A DNA stretch of 64,000 nucleotides from Gp1-AA133 sp964641665 (GCA_964641665.1 CAZXKO010000030.1:37260-101259); one strand, 5' to 3'. Counted from the stretch's first letter, positions 34,042-42,990 are shown. The notes: generated by a model from the sequence alone, not told the origin. Made by a program: numbers and translations.

Positions 34042-34803
34042 ATGCAGTTGATTGAATTGGGCTTAACGCCGGTTTCGCCAGGTTGGTGGGCGGCCGCTCC
34101 GGTCCGTTTGGGGGCGGTTTGCGGGGTTACGGTGGTGTTTGCGGCCCTCGGATACCTGATCCGGGGGGTGTCCCGATCAGGGGCCGTTGCGGGGGCGGTG
34201 GTCTGCTTTGCGCTTTTCGCGGCGGCCGGCCCGGGAGCATTCGTAGCGCTGTTTTCCGTGTTTGCGGTCACGTGGCTGGCCACACGGATGTGGCGTACCC
34301 GGAAGCAGCGTCTGGGCACGGCAGAGGGCGGCAGGGGACGTACCGCCGCCCAGGTTTTTGCCAACCTTGGGATCGCGAGCACCTGTGCCCTTCTCTATGC
34401 GTCTCGCGGCTCGAAGGTGTTCCTGCTGGCGCTGACAGCCGCTCTGGCGGAAGCGGCCGCGGACACGGTTTCTAGCGAGGTCGGACAGGCCTCCAGTGAG
34501 AGCGCTCGTCTGATCACAACCTTCGAGCAAGTGCCGGCGGGCACCGACGGCGGGATCACGCTCGGGGGCACCGTGGCGGGCGTGTTTGCAGCCGCGCTTG
34601 TCGGCCTGTCATGCACGCTGACGGGCTTGGTCCCGATGCGGTGGCTCTCGGTGGCGGTCGCGTGCGGCGTCTTGGGAATGCTGTTGGACAGCTACCTGGG
34701 CGCGTGGTTCGAGCGCCGGGGGCGGCTCAACAATGATGCCGTGAACTTCGTCGGCACGGCGGCTGCGGCGCTGGCCGGGGGGTTGCTTGGCTTGTTCGGC
34801 TGA
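34042..34803 (+). CDS. DUF92 (TMEM19/VTE6-like) integral membrane protein
   Basis: 253 residues from the ATG at 34042. Five to seven hydrophobic segments alternate with the conserved DUF92 motifs AAADTVSSEVGQ, GTDGGITLGGTVAG and RLNNDAVNFVGT. The plant member VTE6 is a phytyl-phosphate kinase and the family is related to CDP-alcohol-type lipid kinases; the bacterial substrate is not known, but a polyprenyl or other lipid phosphate is plausible. It is divergent from ku across 211 bases. Confidence 0.88.
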   Translation: MQLIELGLTPVSPGWWAAAPVRLGAVCGVTVVFAALGYLIRGVSRSGAVAGAVVCFALFAAAGPGAFVALFSVFAVTWLATRMWRTRKQRLGTAEGGRGRTAAQVFANLGIASTCALLYASRGSKVFLLALTAALAEAAADTVSSEVGQASSESARLITTFEQVPAGTDGGITLGGTVAGVFAAALVGLSCTLTGLVPMRWLSVAVACGVLGMLLDSYLGAWFERRGRLNNDAVNFVGTAAAALAGGLLGLFG

Positions 34804-34823
34804 GCCGGCTTCTGTCATCAAAA

Positions 34824-34878
34824 CGCAAGGTCCCTCGGCTACGTTCGGCGGTCGCCTCACCGCGCTCGGGATGACAGG
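34824..34878 (+). repeat. Dispersed intergenic repeat, family A
   Basis: CGCAAGGTCCCTCGGCTACG ... CGCTCGGGATGACAGGCG, 21 bases after a stop codon; matches 4166-4216. Confidence 0.6.
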
Positions 34879-35086
34879 CGAAGGGGAATTCACCGCATCC
34901 CGCAGCCCGCAAGATGCCGGCGCTAACCAACTCAGCTGGTCATGTCCGTCGGTACCTTGAGCGAGTGGTTACTGGCAGGCGACAATTCTGAGTACTCCCC
35001 TGGCATTCCCTGCTTCCAAGAGCAGCTCTGAACCATCGTTGTTCTGACGGGTCTGAGCGACGGTTGGAAGTGTCGGTTAGGAAGCG

Positions 35087-35869
35087 ATGAAGATTAAGCC
35101 GCTCGTTATCGGATACGCTCTGGCGTTGGCCCTGCTCCTGTTTGCGCAGCACCGCCCGAAAACCGCCCAACCCAGCGGCTTCACTGGGGTGGTCGACTTG
35201 ACGCACCCCCTGAGTAAAACGGCGGCTCAGATAGCAGGGAACTCTGCGGGCGAACTCATCCGCTCTGCGACTCTGGTTCAAAAAGACGCCCCTCGCCGTC
35301 TGTCAGCGTCGGCCTCGACTGGAACCAGAATTGATGCGCCCGCGCAACTGATGCGCGGCATGTGGACCGTGGACCAGATCCCCCCGGAAAGGCTGATCGC
35401 GTCTTTGGCCGTGCTGGATGTGACGGTGCAAACCCAGCGCAACGCAGACTATGAAGTCTCGGTGGAAGATATCGCCCAGTGGGAACAGATTCACGGAGAG
35501 ATCCCGGCCGGCGCGGTGGTGCTTGCGCGTACGGGCTGGGGTGGACGATGGACGTCTCCGTCGGAGTACCGCAATGCCGACAAGAAGGGCGTGATGCACT
35601 TCCCGGGATATTCGAGGGACGCGGCGAAATTTCTTGTCGAAGGCCGCGCTGTGCTGGCCCTGGGGATTGACACACTCAGCGTCGACCCGGGCGCTTCGAA
35701 GACACTCGCGATCCACCAGTACACGCTAGCGCACAGCGTCTATCACCTCGAGAACGTTGCGAACCTGGAGCGCGTTCCGGACGCGGGAGCAGTGGTCGTG
35801 GTCGCGCCGATGAAGCTGGAAGGCGAAGTCGACGGGCCGGTACGCATCTTGGCACTGACTCGACAGTAG
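35087..35869 (+). CDS. Exported cyclase/kynurenine-formamidase-like protein lacking metal-binding histidines
   Basis: 260 residues; ATG after TAGGAAG. A signal peptide or anchor (about 1-25) precedes a full PF04199-type cyclase domain: VVDLTHPLSKTA, RLIASLAVLDVTV, AQWEQIHGEIPAGAVVLARTGWG, HFPGYSRDAAKFLV, LALGIDTLSVDPG and HQYTLAHSVYHLENVANLE. In active relatives the N-terminal third carries HxGTHxDxPxH, whose three His and one Asp bind Zn or Mn. Here the aligned stretch is STGTRIDAPAQ: all three His are replaced and only Asp remains. The late His and Glu are kept. It is either catalytically dead or uses another chemistry. Confidence 0.85.
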   Translation: MKIKPLVIGYALALALLLFAQHRPKTAQPSGFTGVVDLTHPLSKTAAQIAGNSAGELIRSATLVQKDAPRRLSASASTGTRIDAPAQLMRGMWTVDQIPPERLIASLAVLDVTVQTQRNADYEVSVEDIAQWEQIHGEIPAGAVVLARTGWGGRWTSPSEYRNADKKGVMHFPGYSRDAAKFLVEGRAVLALGIDTLSVDPGASKTLAIHQYTLAHSVYHLENVANLERVPDAGAVVVVAPMKLEGEVDGPVRILALTRQ

Positions 35870-36072
35870 AAGAAGGTAATGTCCTTCTGAGTAAATGTCC
35901 CACCGGGCAATTTCCGAGAGCTTCCCTTTCGGACTAAAATCGGTCTAACCGGTAAAACCCCATTTAGGAGTGGCCAGGAGTTCCGCGAGGCATCCTTAGT
36001 CGGAAAATCTGAATCCATCTCCCCATATCCAAATGCAGCGTGCGCAGCGAAATCCTGAATCGGAGCCGGATC

Positions 36073-38433
36073 GTGCGATTATTGTGGAAGTCTGCCTCTT
36101 TTCTGCTTAGTGTAGGATTGTCTCTGAACGCGTTCCCGCAAAGCAAAGCCGCAGATCGGATAACTCAAGCCATTGACGACCGCGAGACGGTGGTGCTACA
36201 GGGGAACCTCCATAACCAACTGAAAGGCGCGCTCGACCAGGGCCGAATGGATGGAGGAGCACGTCTCGAAGGCGTGTCGCTTATCTTCAAAAGGACGCAC
36301 GAGCAGGATTCCGCCATGGAGAAACTGCTCAAAGAGCAGCAGGACGCATCCTCAGCGAATTACCATCAGTGGCTGACGCCGGAACAGTATGCGGATCGGT
36401 TTGGGCTTAGCGCAATCGACGTGGCTGCGGTCACCTCGTGGCTGCAGGCGCAGAGCTTCAGGGTAGAACGGGTTGCACGGAACCACAGCCGGATATTCTT
36501 CACCGGTACGGTATCGCAGATCGAGACGGTCTTTCGAACCGAGATGCACCATTATGTCGTGCGAGGGGAGCAGCATTTCGCCAACGCAACGGAGCCATCG
36601 GTTCCAGCGGCGCTTTCGGGAGTCGTACTTGGCTTTGATCACCTCGATGACTTTCGTCCGAAGGCCCGCGTAAAGAGCCATACGGTCTCGGCGCAGGACA
36701 TCAAGTCCCACTTCCTCCTGAACGGCTTCCACAACCTTGCGCCCGCCGATTTCGCGAAGATCTACGACATACCCAGCACGCCGACTGGCTCAAATCAGAG
36801 CATCGTTGTGGTGGGGCAATCCAATATCATTCTGTCCGACCTGGACCAGTTTCGAACTATCTTCAGCCTGCCCGCCCGCACGACTAGCAACTTTCAGCAG
36901 ACGCTCGTGCCCAGCACAGGGACAGGAGTGGTTTTGAGCGCAGGGGACAGTGCCGAGTCCAGTCTTGATCTGGAGTGGGCGGCCGGGGTCGCGACTGGAG
37001 CGAAGGTACTCTTTTTCCAGGCCGGAAGCACCGGTTCGGCGTTCGACGCCATCCAGTTTGCGATCGAGCAAAAGAGCGCGCAGATCATCAGCACCAGCTA
37101 TGGACTGTGCGAATTGCAGTTCACCGCCACTCAAATCACTTCGCTTGTGCAACTCGGGCAGTTGGCCAACGCGCAGGGCCAGACGGTTTTGGCCGCCGCG
37201 GGTGACACGGGACCTGCGGATTGCGATTCACCTACGTTGCCCGCGCAAGGCGGCCTGGCAGTCGATCTCCCGGGCGCCATGCCCTACACCACCTCAATTG
37301 GCGGCACGACCTTCAATGAAGGATCAGGAACCTACTGGAGTTCTAGCGGCGCTGCGCTCAGCTACATTCCGGAAACGACCTGGAACGATACTGCTCTCGT
37401 AAACCAGTTGGAATCTACTGGCGGGGGTATGAGTTCCCTCTTTTCCAAACCAGATTGGCAGACGGGAACGGGTGTCCCCGCAGATGGCGCGCGGGACGTC
37501 CCCGACATTGCACTGGCCGCTTCTCCGCAACACGATGGCTATTTGTTCTGCGCGACCGACCCGACGACGAACACGGGCGGCTGCCCGGCGAGCTTCAGCA
37601 TTGCCGGTGGAACTTCTTTTGGGGCACCCACCTTTGCGGGTGTCCTCGCCATCCTGAATCAGAAGACGGGGGTAACCACGGGACAAGGCAACATCAATCC
37701 CACGCTGTACGCCGTGGCCGCAGCCCATCCGGAGTCTTTTCATGACATCACAACCGGCAACAACATCGTGCCTTGCGGGACCGGCACACCGAATTGTCCG
37801 ACCTCTGGCACTCTCCGGTACGGTTTCAGCGCTGGTCCCGGCTATGACCTGGTCACCGGTTGGGGAACGATCGATGCCAACGTGCTCATGACCAATTGGG
37901 GCAGCGGGAATCCGACCGCGGCGGATTTCACGATGTTCGGGGATAGGGTGAGCATCTCGGCGCCGGGCGGGCAAGGCTCGTCCACGATTACGGTCGACGG
38001 GCGGAATGGTTTTAGTGGCTCGGTGAGCTTCACGTGCAGCGCACCGGCGTCCGCCCTGATCACTTGCTCCGTCAGCGGGAGTCCGGTCGCGCTGAGCGGG
38101 ACCAACACCAGCGGGTCCGTCACTTTGACGGTACAGACCAAGGCTACGGCGGCACTGGAGCCACGAAACGCTCCTCTCTGGCTTACCGGGAGCGGCGCTG
38201 TGTTCGCCGGCGTACTGATGCTGGGCATTCCGGGACGGCGCCGGCGCTGGGCGATGGCGTTCACTCTGGTTGTGTTCGCCTTACTAGCGGCTGCGGTCGG
38301 ATGCGGCGGCAGTGGAGGTAGTTCCGGCACCACAACCCCGGGAACACCCGTCGGGAACTACACCGTCACTGTGACGGGCACGGTCTCGGGCTCGACAACA
38401 CACACCACGAATGTTGCTGTGCAGGTGCTCTAA
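36073..38433 (+). CDS. Secreted pro-kumamolisin/sedolisin (S53) peptidase
   Basis: 786 residues from the GTG at 36073, which has GGAG upstream; a GTG at 36040 is in frame without one. After a signal sequence (about 5-25) comes the activation prodomain (about 65-195, with NYHQWLTPEQYADRFG). The S53 catalytic domain has Glu295 and Asp299 in ESSLDLEW, oxyanion Asp378 in AAAGDTGPADCD and Ser515 in GGTSFGAP. Such enzymes work at acid pH. A beta-sandwich (about 610-690) follows. The tail has two hydrophobic helices flanking GRRRRW, then VGCGGSGG and a last beta segment. The tail resembles a sorting or anchoring region in acidobacterial secreted proteins. Confidence 0.93.
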   Translation: MRLLWKSASFLLSVGLSLNAFPQSKAADRITQAIDDRETVVLQGNLHNQLKGALDQGRMDGGARLEGVSLIFKRTHEQDSAMEKLLKEQQDASSANYHQWLTPEQYADRFGLSAIDVAAVTSWLQAQSFRVERVARNHSRIFFTGTVSQIETVFRTEMHHYVVRGEQHFANATEPSVPAALSGVVLGFDHLDDFRPKARVKSHTVSAQDIKSHFLLNGFHNLAPADFAKIYDIPSTPTGSNQSIVVVGQSNIILSDLDQFRTIFSLPARTTSNFQQTLVPSTGTGVVLSAGDSAESSLDLEWAAGVATGAKVLFFQAGSTGSAFDAIQFAIEQKSAQIISTSYGLCELQFTATQITSLVQLGQLANAQGQTVLAAAGDTGPADCDSPTLPAQGGLAVDLPGAMPYTTSIGGTTFNEGSGTYWSSSGAALSYIPETTWNDTALVNQLESTGGGMSSLFSKPDWQTGTGVPADGARDVPDIALAASPQHDGYLFCATDPTTNTGGCPASFSIAGGTSFGAPTFAGVLAILNQKTGVTTGQGNINPTLYAVAAAHPESFHDITTGNNIVPCGTGTPNCPTSGTLRYGFSAGPGYDLVTGWGTIDANVLMTNWGSGNPTAADFTMFGDRVSISAPGGQGSSTITVDGRNGFSGSVSFTCSAPASALITCSVSGSPVALSGTNTSGSVTLTVQTKATAALEPRNAPLWLTGSGAVFAGVLMLGIPGRRRRWAMAFTLVVFALLAAAVGCGGSGGSSGTTTPGTPVGNYTVTVTGTVSGSTTHTTNVAVQVL

Positions 38434-38456
38434 CCGGGATTCGTTCGCGATTTGAG

Positions 38457-38486
38457 AAGAGGAAGGTCTGGTCGGTCTTCCTCTTT
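38457..38486 (+). terminator. Rho-independent terminator after the sedolisin gene
   Basis: AAGAGGAAG (38457-38465) pairs with CTTCCTCTT (38477-38485) across an 11-base loop, 24 bases after the stop. Confidence 0.65.
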
Positions 38487-38533
38487 GAATCTGTGCCTAG
38501 CATCCTGTGATCTAATGCGCGCAGGAGGCGAGG

Positions 38534-39058
38534 ATGACGGATCAACGGTATCCCATCGGCGAATTCTCGTTCGACGGCACTCTCACCGAAGCACAGAAAG
38601 CAAAATACCTCGACGACGTCGAGCAGGCCCCAGCACGGCTGCGCTCTGCGGTTCGCGGCCTCTCGGACCAGCAACTGGACACGCCTTACCGCGAGGGCGG
38701 ATGGACGGTGCGGCAGGTCGTCCATCATGTACCCGAGAGCCACATGAATTCCTACATCCGCTTCAAACTGGCGCTCACCGAAGAGGTGCCGACCATCCGG
38801 CCATACATGGAAGATCGCTGGGCGAAGCTGCCGGACGCAACCACGGCCCCGGTGGAGTTGTCGCTTGTCCTGCTGGAGTTTCTGCACAAGCGCTGGATGC
38901 TGGTGCTGCGCGCCATGAAGCCCGAGGAATGGAAGCGCACATTCCGCCACCCGGAAATCGGCTTGATGACGCTGGAGAAGGCCTTGGCCCTGTACTCATG
39001 GCACGGGCGGCATCACTTGGCGCACGTGACTTCGCTGCGGGAGAGAATGGGGTGGTGA
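38534..39058 (+). CDS. DinB/YfiT-family putative metal-dependent hydrolase
   Basis: 174 residues; GGAGGCGAGG lies before the ATG. The opening DQRYPIGEFSF matches YfiT, and three metal-binding His sites of the DinB four-helix bundle can be seen in RQVVHHVPESHMNSY and SWHGRHHLAHV. Family members include bacillithiol or mycothiol S-transferases and maleylpyruvate isomerase; YfiT itself was proposed to be a metal-dependent hydrolase. The thiol and substrate here are unknown. Single gene, followed by a short tandem repeat. Confidence 0.9.
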   Translation: MTDQRYPIGEFSFDGTLTEAQKAKYLDDVEQAPARLRSAVRGLSDQQLDTPYREGGWTVRQVVHHVPESHMNSYIRFKLALTEEVPTIRPYMEDRWAKLPDATTAPVELSLVLLEFLHKRWMLVLRAMKPEEWKRTFRHPEIGLMTLEKALALYSWHGRHHLAHVTSLRERMGW

Positions 39059-39060
39059 GG

Positions 39061-39102
39061 AGCTGCGAGCTCGGAGCTGCGAGCTCGGAGCTGCGAACTC
39101 TG
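39061..39102 (+). repeat. Tandem repeat, 14-bp unit, three copies
   Basis: AGCTGCGAGCTCGG at 39061-39074 and 39075-39088, then the variant AGCTGCGAACTCTG at 39089-39102. It lies just after the YfiT-like gene. Confidence 0.8.
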
Positions 39103-39271
39103 AGCCACGAGCAAGCAGCGCCGAACTTCAAGGTGCAACTCCGACTCTTCCAGTTAAGCTTGAGTCCGAATCATTCAGCGCTGACGGAGTAACACTAGCA
39201 TCGAGAGGATACTCCGTCGGACGTTCCAGGTTCTTCAGGCTCGGGCTCAAAGCTCGTAGCTCAAAGCCACC

Positions 39272-39889
39272 TTACGCTGGAATATTCAGCTTCCACACCA
39301 GATAGCTCATGGCCTCGCGCAGCACCGCGATCATTCGCTGCCAGTGTCCTTTGGGACGCGACCCGGTTCGGGGGGCGACGTAAACGCGCATCCCTTCGTG
39401 TTCGAGCAGCACCTTAATGCGAAAGACGTGGTATTCGTCGCTGACCGCGAGGCAGGAGTGCAAGCCATTGGCGCGCAGGATGACTCCCACGCGCTCGGCG
39501 GACTGGGCTGTATCGGAGCCCTGGGTTTCGGCGATGAGTGCGCGTTCGGGGATGCCGCGGTGCAGCAGATAGTCGTGCCCAACGCCACCTTCGCTGAAGC
39601 TGGGGTCAGACCCGGAACCTCCGGTGGTGATCACGACCGGCGCCAGGCCGAGTTTGAACAACTCATAGGCGCGATCGAGGCGTGCGCGCAGAACCGGCGA
39701 GGGACGGCCCGAGTATTCGGCGGCGCCGAAGACGACGATCGCGTCCGCGGGATGCAGTTCTTCCCTGCCGGCTTCGTGCACGATGCGCAGGCTGATGACT
39801 AGGAGAAAAAGGAGAAACGCCAGCGCCGCACCGGCCACCAGCCAAAGCAGCCAGCTGCGACGCGGAGACTGGTTCGCGAATGCGTTCAT
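39272..39889 (-). CDS. YdcF/SanA-like DUF218 membrane protein
   Basis: 205 residues. One N-terminal membrane helix (about 12-35) is followed by the DUF218 domain: DAIVVFGAAEYSGRPSPVLRARLDRAYEL, VVITTGGSGSD and AQSAERVGVILRANGL. Family members (YdcF, SanA, ElyC) act in envelope biology, some in peptidoglycan precursor maintenance. The ATG shares one base with the stop of the upstream threonylcarbamoyl-AMP synthase gene (TGATG), so the two are translationally coupled, although their functions are not obviously linked. Confidence 0.88.
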   Translation of the reverse strand: MNAFANQSPRRSWLLWLVAGAALAFLLFLLVISLRIVHEAGREELHPADAIVVFGAAEYSGRPSPVLRARLDRAYELFKLGLAPVVITTGGSGSDPSFSEGGVGHDYLLHRGIPERALIAETQGSDTAQSAERVGVILRANGLHSCLAVSDEYHVFRIKVLLEHEGMRVYVAPRTGSRPKGHWQRMIAVLREAMSYLVWKLNIPA

Positions 39890-40536
39890 CAGCCTTGCGC
39901 GAAGAACGTAGAAATCTCCTGGGCCGGGATCGCGCCTTCACGAAGCACGCGCCAGCGCGCCTCCTCGTCGCTGAGATCGACGATGGTCGATGCCACTTCG
40001 CGGGGAGAGGTTCCCCCATCCACGATGATGGAGATGCGGTCCTGTAGTTGATCGCGCACCTGCTCCGCGGTGGTGCACTCGGAGGCACCGCTCAGGTTGG
40101 CCGAAGTTGCCGTAATCGGAATGCCCGCGGCCTGAATCACGGCGAGTGGAATCTTGGCAGAAGGCACGCGCAGCGCCACGTTGCCGGTGTTGGCCGTAAC
40201 CTTCAAGGGCAGGCGCGACGCCGCGCGCACGATGATGGTCAAGGGACCGGGCCAGAAACGGCGCGCCAGATCGTAAAATTCCTTGGGCAAAGGGCGGGCC
40301 AGTTCTTCGGCTTGATCGACGTTCTCGATCAGCAGCGACAACGGCTTGTGCCGGGAGCGGGACTTGATTTCGTACACCCGCTCGACCGCACGCAGGTTTA
40401 GCGGGTCGGCGGCCAGACCGTAGAAGGTATCGGTGGGCATTCCCAGCACCTGGCCCGACTTGATCTGCTCGGCCGCGTACTTCACCAATGACGCTTCCGG
40501 ACTGTCGTGATTGATCTTGATGATTTCCGCGTGCAC
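39889..40536 (-). CDS. tsaC: L-threonylcarbamoyladenylate synthase (TsaC/YrdC/Sua5 family)
   Basis: 215 residues from the GTG at 40536 (VHAEIIKINHDS); a much longer open frame upstream runs antisense through the methyltransferase gene and was rejected. The enzyme makes threonylcarbamoyl-AMP from Thr, bicarbonate and ATP for the t6A37 modification of tRNAs. Characteristic pieces are GMPTDTFYGLAADPLN, KSRSRHKPLSLLI, FWPGPLTIIV, NVALRVPS and TATSANLSG. The Sua5 C-terminal extension is missing, so it is the short YrdC/TsaC form. Divergent from the SpoU methyltransferase gene across 109 bases. Confidence 0.93.
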   Translation of the reverse strand: MHAEIIKINHDSPEASLVKYAAEQIKSGQVLGMPTDTFYGLAADPLNLRAVERVYEIKSRSRHKPLSLLIENVDQAEELARPLPKEFYDLARRFWPGPLTIIVRAASRLPLKVTANTGNVALRVPSAKIPLAVIQAAGIPITATSANLSGASECTTAEQVRDQLQDRISIIVDGGTSPREVASTIVDLSDEEARWRVLREGAIPAQEISTFFAQG

Positions 40537-40645
40537 AGGCGCGTTCCTTCCGATGTTTCCTGTTGAAATGGCGAAAGCTAACATAACACGGAGGAGCGCT
40601 GCAAGCCGAACAAACAGCGTATGATGCTGCTTCGGACGTCCTGCG

Positions 40646-41494
40646 ATGAGCCAGCCTCGCCCCGCTGCCCGACCCCGCCACGAGACGCCCGCCCGGTTGC
40701 GCCGCGTCGAGGGCCGCCACAACTCTCTGGTCAAGGAACTGCGCAACGCCTTCTCCCGCGCAGAATTGACCGAGGCCGGGGATTGTGCCATCGAGGGGGT
40801 TCGGATTGTAGAAGAGGCCATCCGGAGCGGACTGCGGCTGCACGCCGTTTTCTTCAGCGAGTCGGCGGAGAGCCGGGCCGAGCGCTTGCTGCCACAAATC
40901 GGAGCACACGTGGAAACCGTCGTTCTGCCCGACAAGCTGTTCAGCAGCGCAGTTCCGAGCGAAACGCCCCAGGGGGTGGCCGCACTGGTGCGGTACCGGC
41001 AGGACTCTTTGGAAGACGTTCTGAGGAGGATCGAAGCAGGCCCTCTAGTGGCGGTCGCGGGCGTGCAGGATCCGGGAAATCTGGGAACGATCCTGCGGTC
41101 GGCGGAGGCTTTTGGAGCGGCGGGCGTTCTGCTGGGCGAGGGCACCGTGAGTCCGTTCAATCCGAAGGTGGTGCGCGGCTCGGCGGGGTCGATTTTTCGC
41201 CTGCCCGCAGTTCGAGTCAAGCTGGGGGATGCCCTGACCCAGCTCCACGAGCGAGAGGTGCGGTTAGTCGCGACGTCGTCGCACAAGGGCACGCAACTAC
41301 CCGAAGCAAATCTGGCGGGGCCGATCACGGTGTTCATCGGCGGCGAGGGTGCCGGGGTTCCGCGCGACCTGCTGGCAGAGATGGATGAGATCGTGGCAAT
41401 CCCGCATGCCTCGCAGGTGGAATCGCTCAACGCCGGGGTGGCGGCGAGCATTGTGCTGTACGAGATTGCGCGGCAAAGAGCGCGGGACGGATGA
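40646..41494 (+). CDS. SpoU/TrmH-family RNA 2'-O-methyltransferase
   Basis: 282 residues. An N-terminal substrate-binding domain (about 20-115; GRHNSLVKELRNAFSRAEL, CAIEGVRIVEEAI) precedes the SPOUT knot with motif 1 QDPGNLGTILRSAEAFG, motif 2 ITVFIGGEGAGVP and motif 3 IPHASQVESLNAGVAASIVLYE. These enzymes methylate ribose 2'-OH groups in rRNA or tRNA using SAM. The target nucleotide cannot be told; the architecture is nearest to RlmB and the 23S rRNA-modifying group. The gene is rightward and alone. Confidence 0.92.
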   Translation: MSQPRPAARPRHETPARLRRVEGRHNSLVKELRNAFSRAELTEAGDCAIEGVRIVEEAIRSGLRLHAVFFSESAESRAERLLPQIGAHVETVVLPDKLFSSAVPSETPQGVAALVRYRQDSLEDVLRRIEAGPLVAVAGVQDPGNLGTILRSAEAFGAAGVLLGEGTVSPFNPKVVRGSAGSIFRLPAVRVKLGDALTQLHEREVRLVATSSHKGTQLPEANLAGPITVFIGGEGAGVPRDLLAEMDEIVAIPHASQVESLNAGVAASIVLYEIARQRARDG

Positions 41495-41515
41495 GCATAC
41501 AGCAGTCAACCCGAC

Positions 41516-41603
41516 TGGCACTTGGCATTTAACACTTGGCATTTAGCCAGCCGCGAGTTCTGCCGGAATGGACTAAGTGCTAAGTACCAAATGCTAAGTG
41601 CCG
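41516..41603. repeat. Phrase-like intergenic repeat with inverted arms
   Basis: TGGCACTTGGCATTT and AACACTTGGCATTTA stand side by side (41516-41545). ACTAAGTGCTAAGTACCAAATGC and AAGTGCC (41572-41602) give the near-inverted counterpart. It lies between the methyltransferase and RarA genes. Confidence 0.5.
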
Positions 41604-41634
41604 TCCGGACGATTGCTGATTGCTGAGTGATCCA

Positions 41635-42990
41635 ATGAGTCTCTTCCAAACCATCCCCGGCAGTGGCGAACGGTCGGGCGGGAACCGGCCCCTAGCCGAT
41701 CGCATGCGTCCGCGCACGCTCGACGAGTATGCGGGGCAGGAACATCTAGTCGGTCCGGGCAAGCCCCTGCGCACGCAGATTGAACGCGACGACCCGGGAT
41801 CGCTCATCTTCTGGGGACCTCCGGGTACGGGCAAAACTACCCTGGCGAAAATCATCGCCCGCATGACCAAGGCGGACTTCATCGAGTTCTCCGCCGTGCT
41901 CGCCGGAATCAAGGAAATCAAGCAGGTGATGGCGGATGCGGAGCGCGCTAAGCAGTACGGCACGCGCACGATCGTGTTCATCGACGAGATCCATCGCTTC
42001 AACAAGGCACAGCAGGACGCATTCCTTCCGCACGTCGAAAAAGGCAATATCCGGCTGATCGGCGCGACCACGGAGAACCCTTCGTTCGAGATCAATTCCG
42101 CATTGCTGTCGCGCACGCGGGTCTACGTTCTGAAACCGCTGACTGAAGAACAAATCGTGGGTTTGCTCCAGAAAGCCCTGGCAGACGAAGAGCGCGGGCT
42201 GGGGGCGATGAAACTACGAGCGTCCGAGCAGGTCCTCAACAAAATCGCCAGTTACTCCAGTGGCGACGCGCGCAGCGCCTACAACGTGCTAGAAGTGGCG
42301 GCAACGCTGGCCCAGCAATCAAGCGGGATGGAAACTGGCGCTGAAATCATCGACGAGATCGTCCACGATGCGCTGCAGAAGCGAGTTCTGCTCTACGACA
42401 AAGCCGGCGAAGAGCACTACAACCTGATCTCGGCCCTGCACAAGTCCGTGCGCAACAGCGATCCGGACGCCGCGCTGTACTGGCTGGGACGGATGCTGGA
42501 GGCGGGCGAGGATCCTCTGTACGTCGCGCGTCGCGTGGTGCGCATGGCGGTTGAGGACATCGGCCTCGCCGATCCGAATGCGCTCTCACTGTGTATGGCG
42601 GCGCGGGATGCTGTGGATTTCATCGGGATGCCGGAGGGCAATCTGGCGCTGGCTCAGGCGGTCGTCTACCTGTCGGTCGCGCCGAAATCGAACGCACTGT
42701 ACACCGCCTACGGCGCGGTTCTGCAGGACGTCGAGCAGAGCGCGGCCGAACCCGTGCCATTGCATCTGCGCAACGCGCCGACCGCGTTGATGAAGGGTAT
42801 CGGGTACGGGCAGGGGTACCAGTATGCGCACGGACTGGAGAACAAGGTTGCCGACATGCAGTGCTTGCCCGACAACCTGCGCGATCGTCAGTATTACCAC
42901 CCTACGAATGAGGGCATCGAGCGCAGAATCCGCGAGCGATTGGACGAGATCAAGAAGATCCGGTCGGGGCGTCCGCGCAGTTCAGAATGA
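41635..42990 (+). CDS. rarA: Replication-associated recombination protein RarA (MgsA) AAA+ ATPase
   Basis: 451 residues from the ATG at 41635 (MSLFQTIPGSGERS); a TTG five codons upstream is less likely. RarA acts at stalled replication forks. The segment PLADRMRPRTLDEYAGQEHLVG opens the AAA+ module, Walker A is GPPGTGKT (61-68), Walker B TIVFIDEIHRFNKAQQDA, sensor 1 GATTENPSFEIN and sensor 2 SGDARSAYN. The C-terminal tetramerisation domain has the conserved HLRNAPT and KGIGYGQGYQYAH. Full family length. Confidence 0.96.
   Translation: MSLFQTIPGSGERSGGNRPLADRMRPRTLDEYAGQEHLVGPGKPLRTQIERDDPGSLIFWGPPGTGKTTLAKIIARMTKADFIEFSAVLAGIKEIKQVMADAERAKQYGTRTIVFIDEIHRFNKAQQDAFLPHVEKGNIRLIGATTENPSFEINSALLSRTRVYVLKPLTEEQIVGLLQKALADEERGLGAMKLRASEQVLNKIASYSSGDARSAYNVLEVAATLAQQSSGMETGAEIIDEIVHDALQKRVLLYDKAGEEHYNLISALHKSVRNSDPDAALYWLGRMLEAGEDPLYVARRVVRMAVEDIGLADPNALSLCMAARDAVDFIGMPEGNLALAQAVVYLSVAPKSNALYTAYGAVLQDVEQSAAEPVPLHLRNAPTALMKGIGYGQGYQYAHGLENKVADMQCLPDNLRDRQYYHPTNEGIERRIRERLDEIKKIRSGRPRSSE

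Noticed and set aside
39889..41451. Very long leftward frame extending the threonylcarbamoyl-AMP synthase to 520 codons
   Set aside because: The extra N-terminal part is antisense to the SpoU methyltransferase gene and unlike any family member; the GTG at 40536 gives the standard length.
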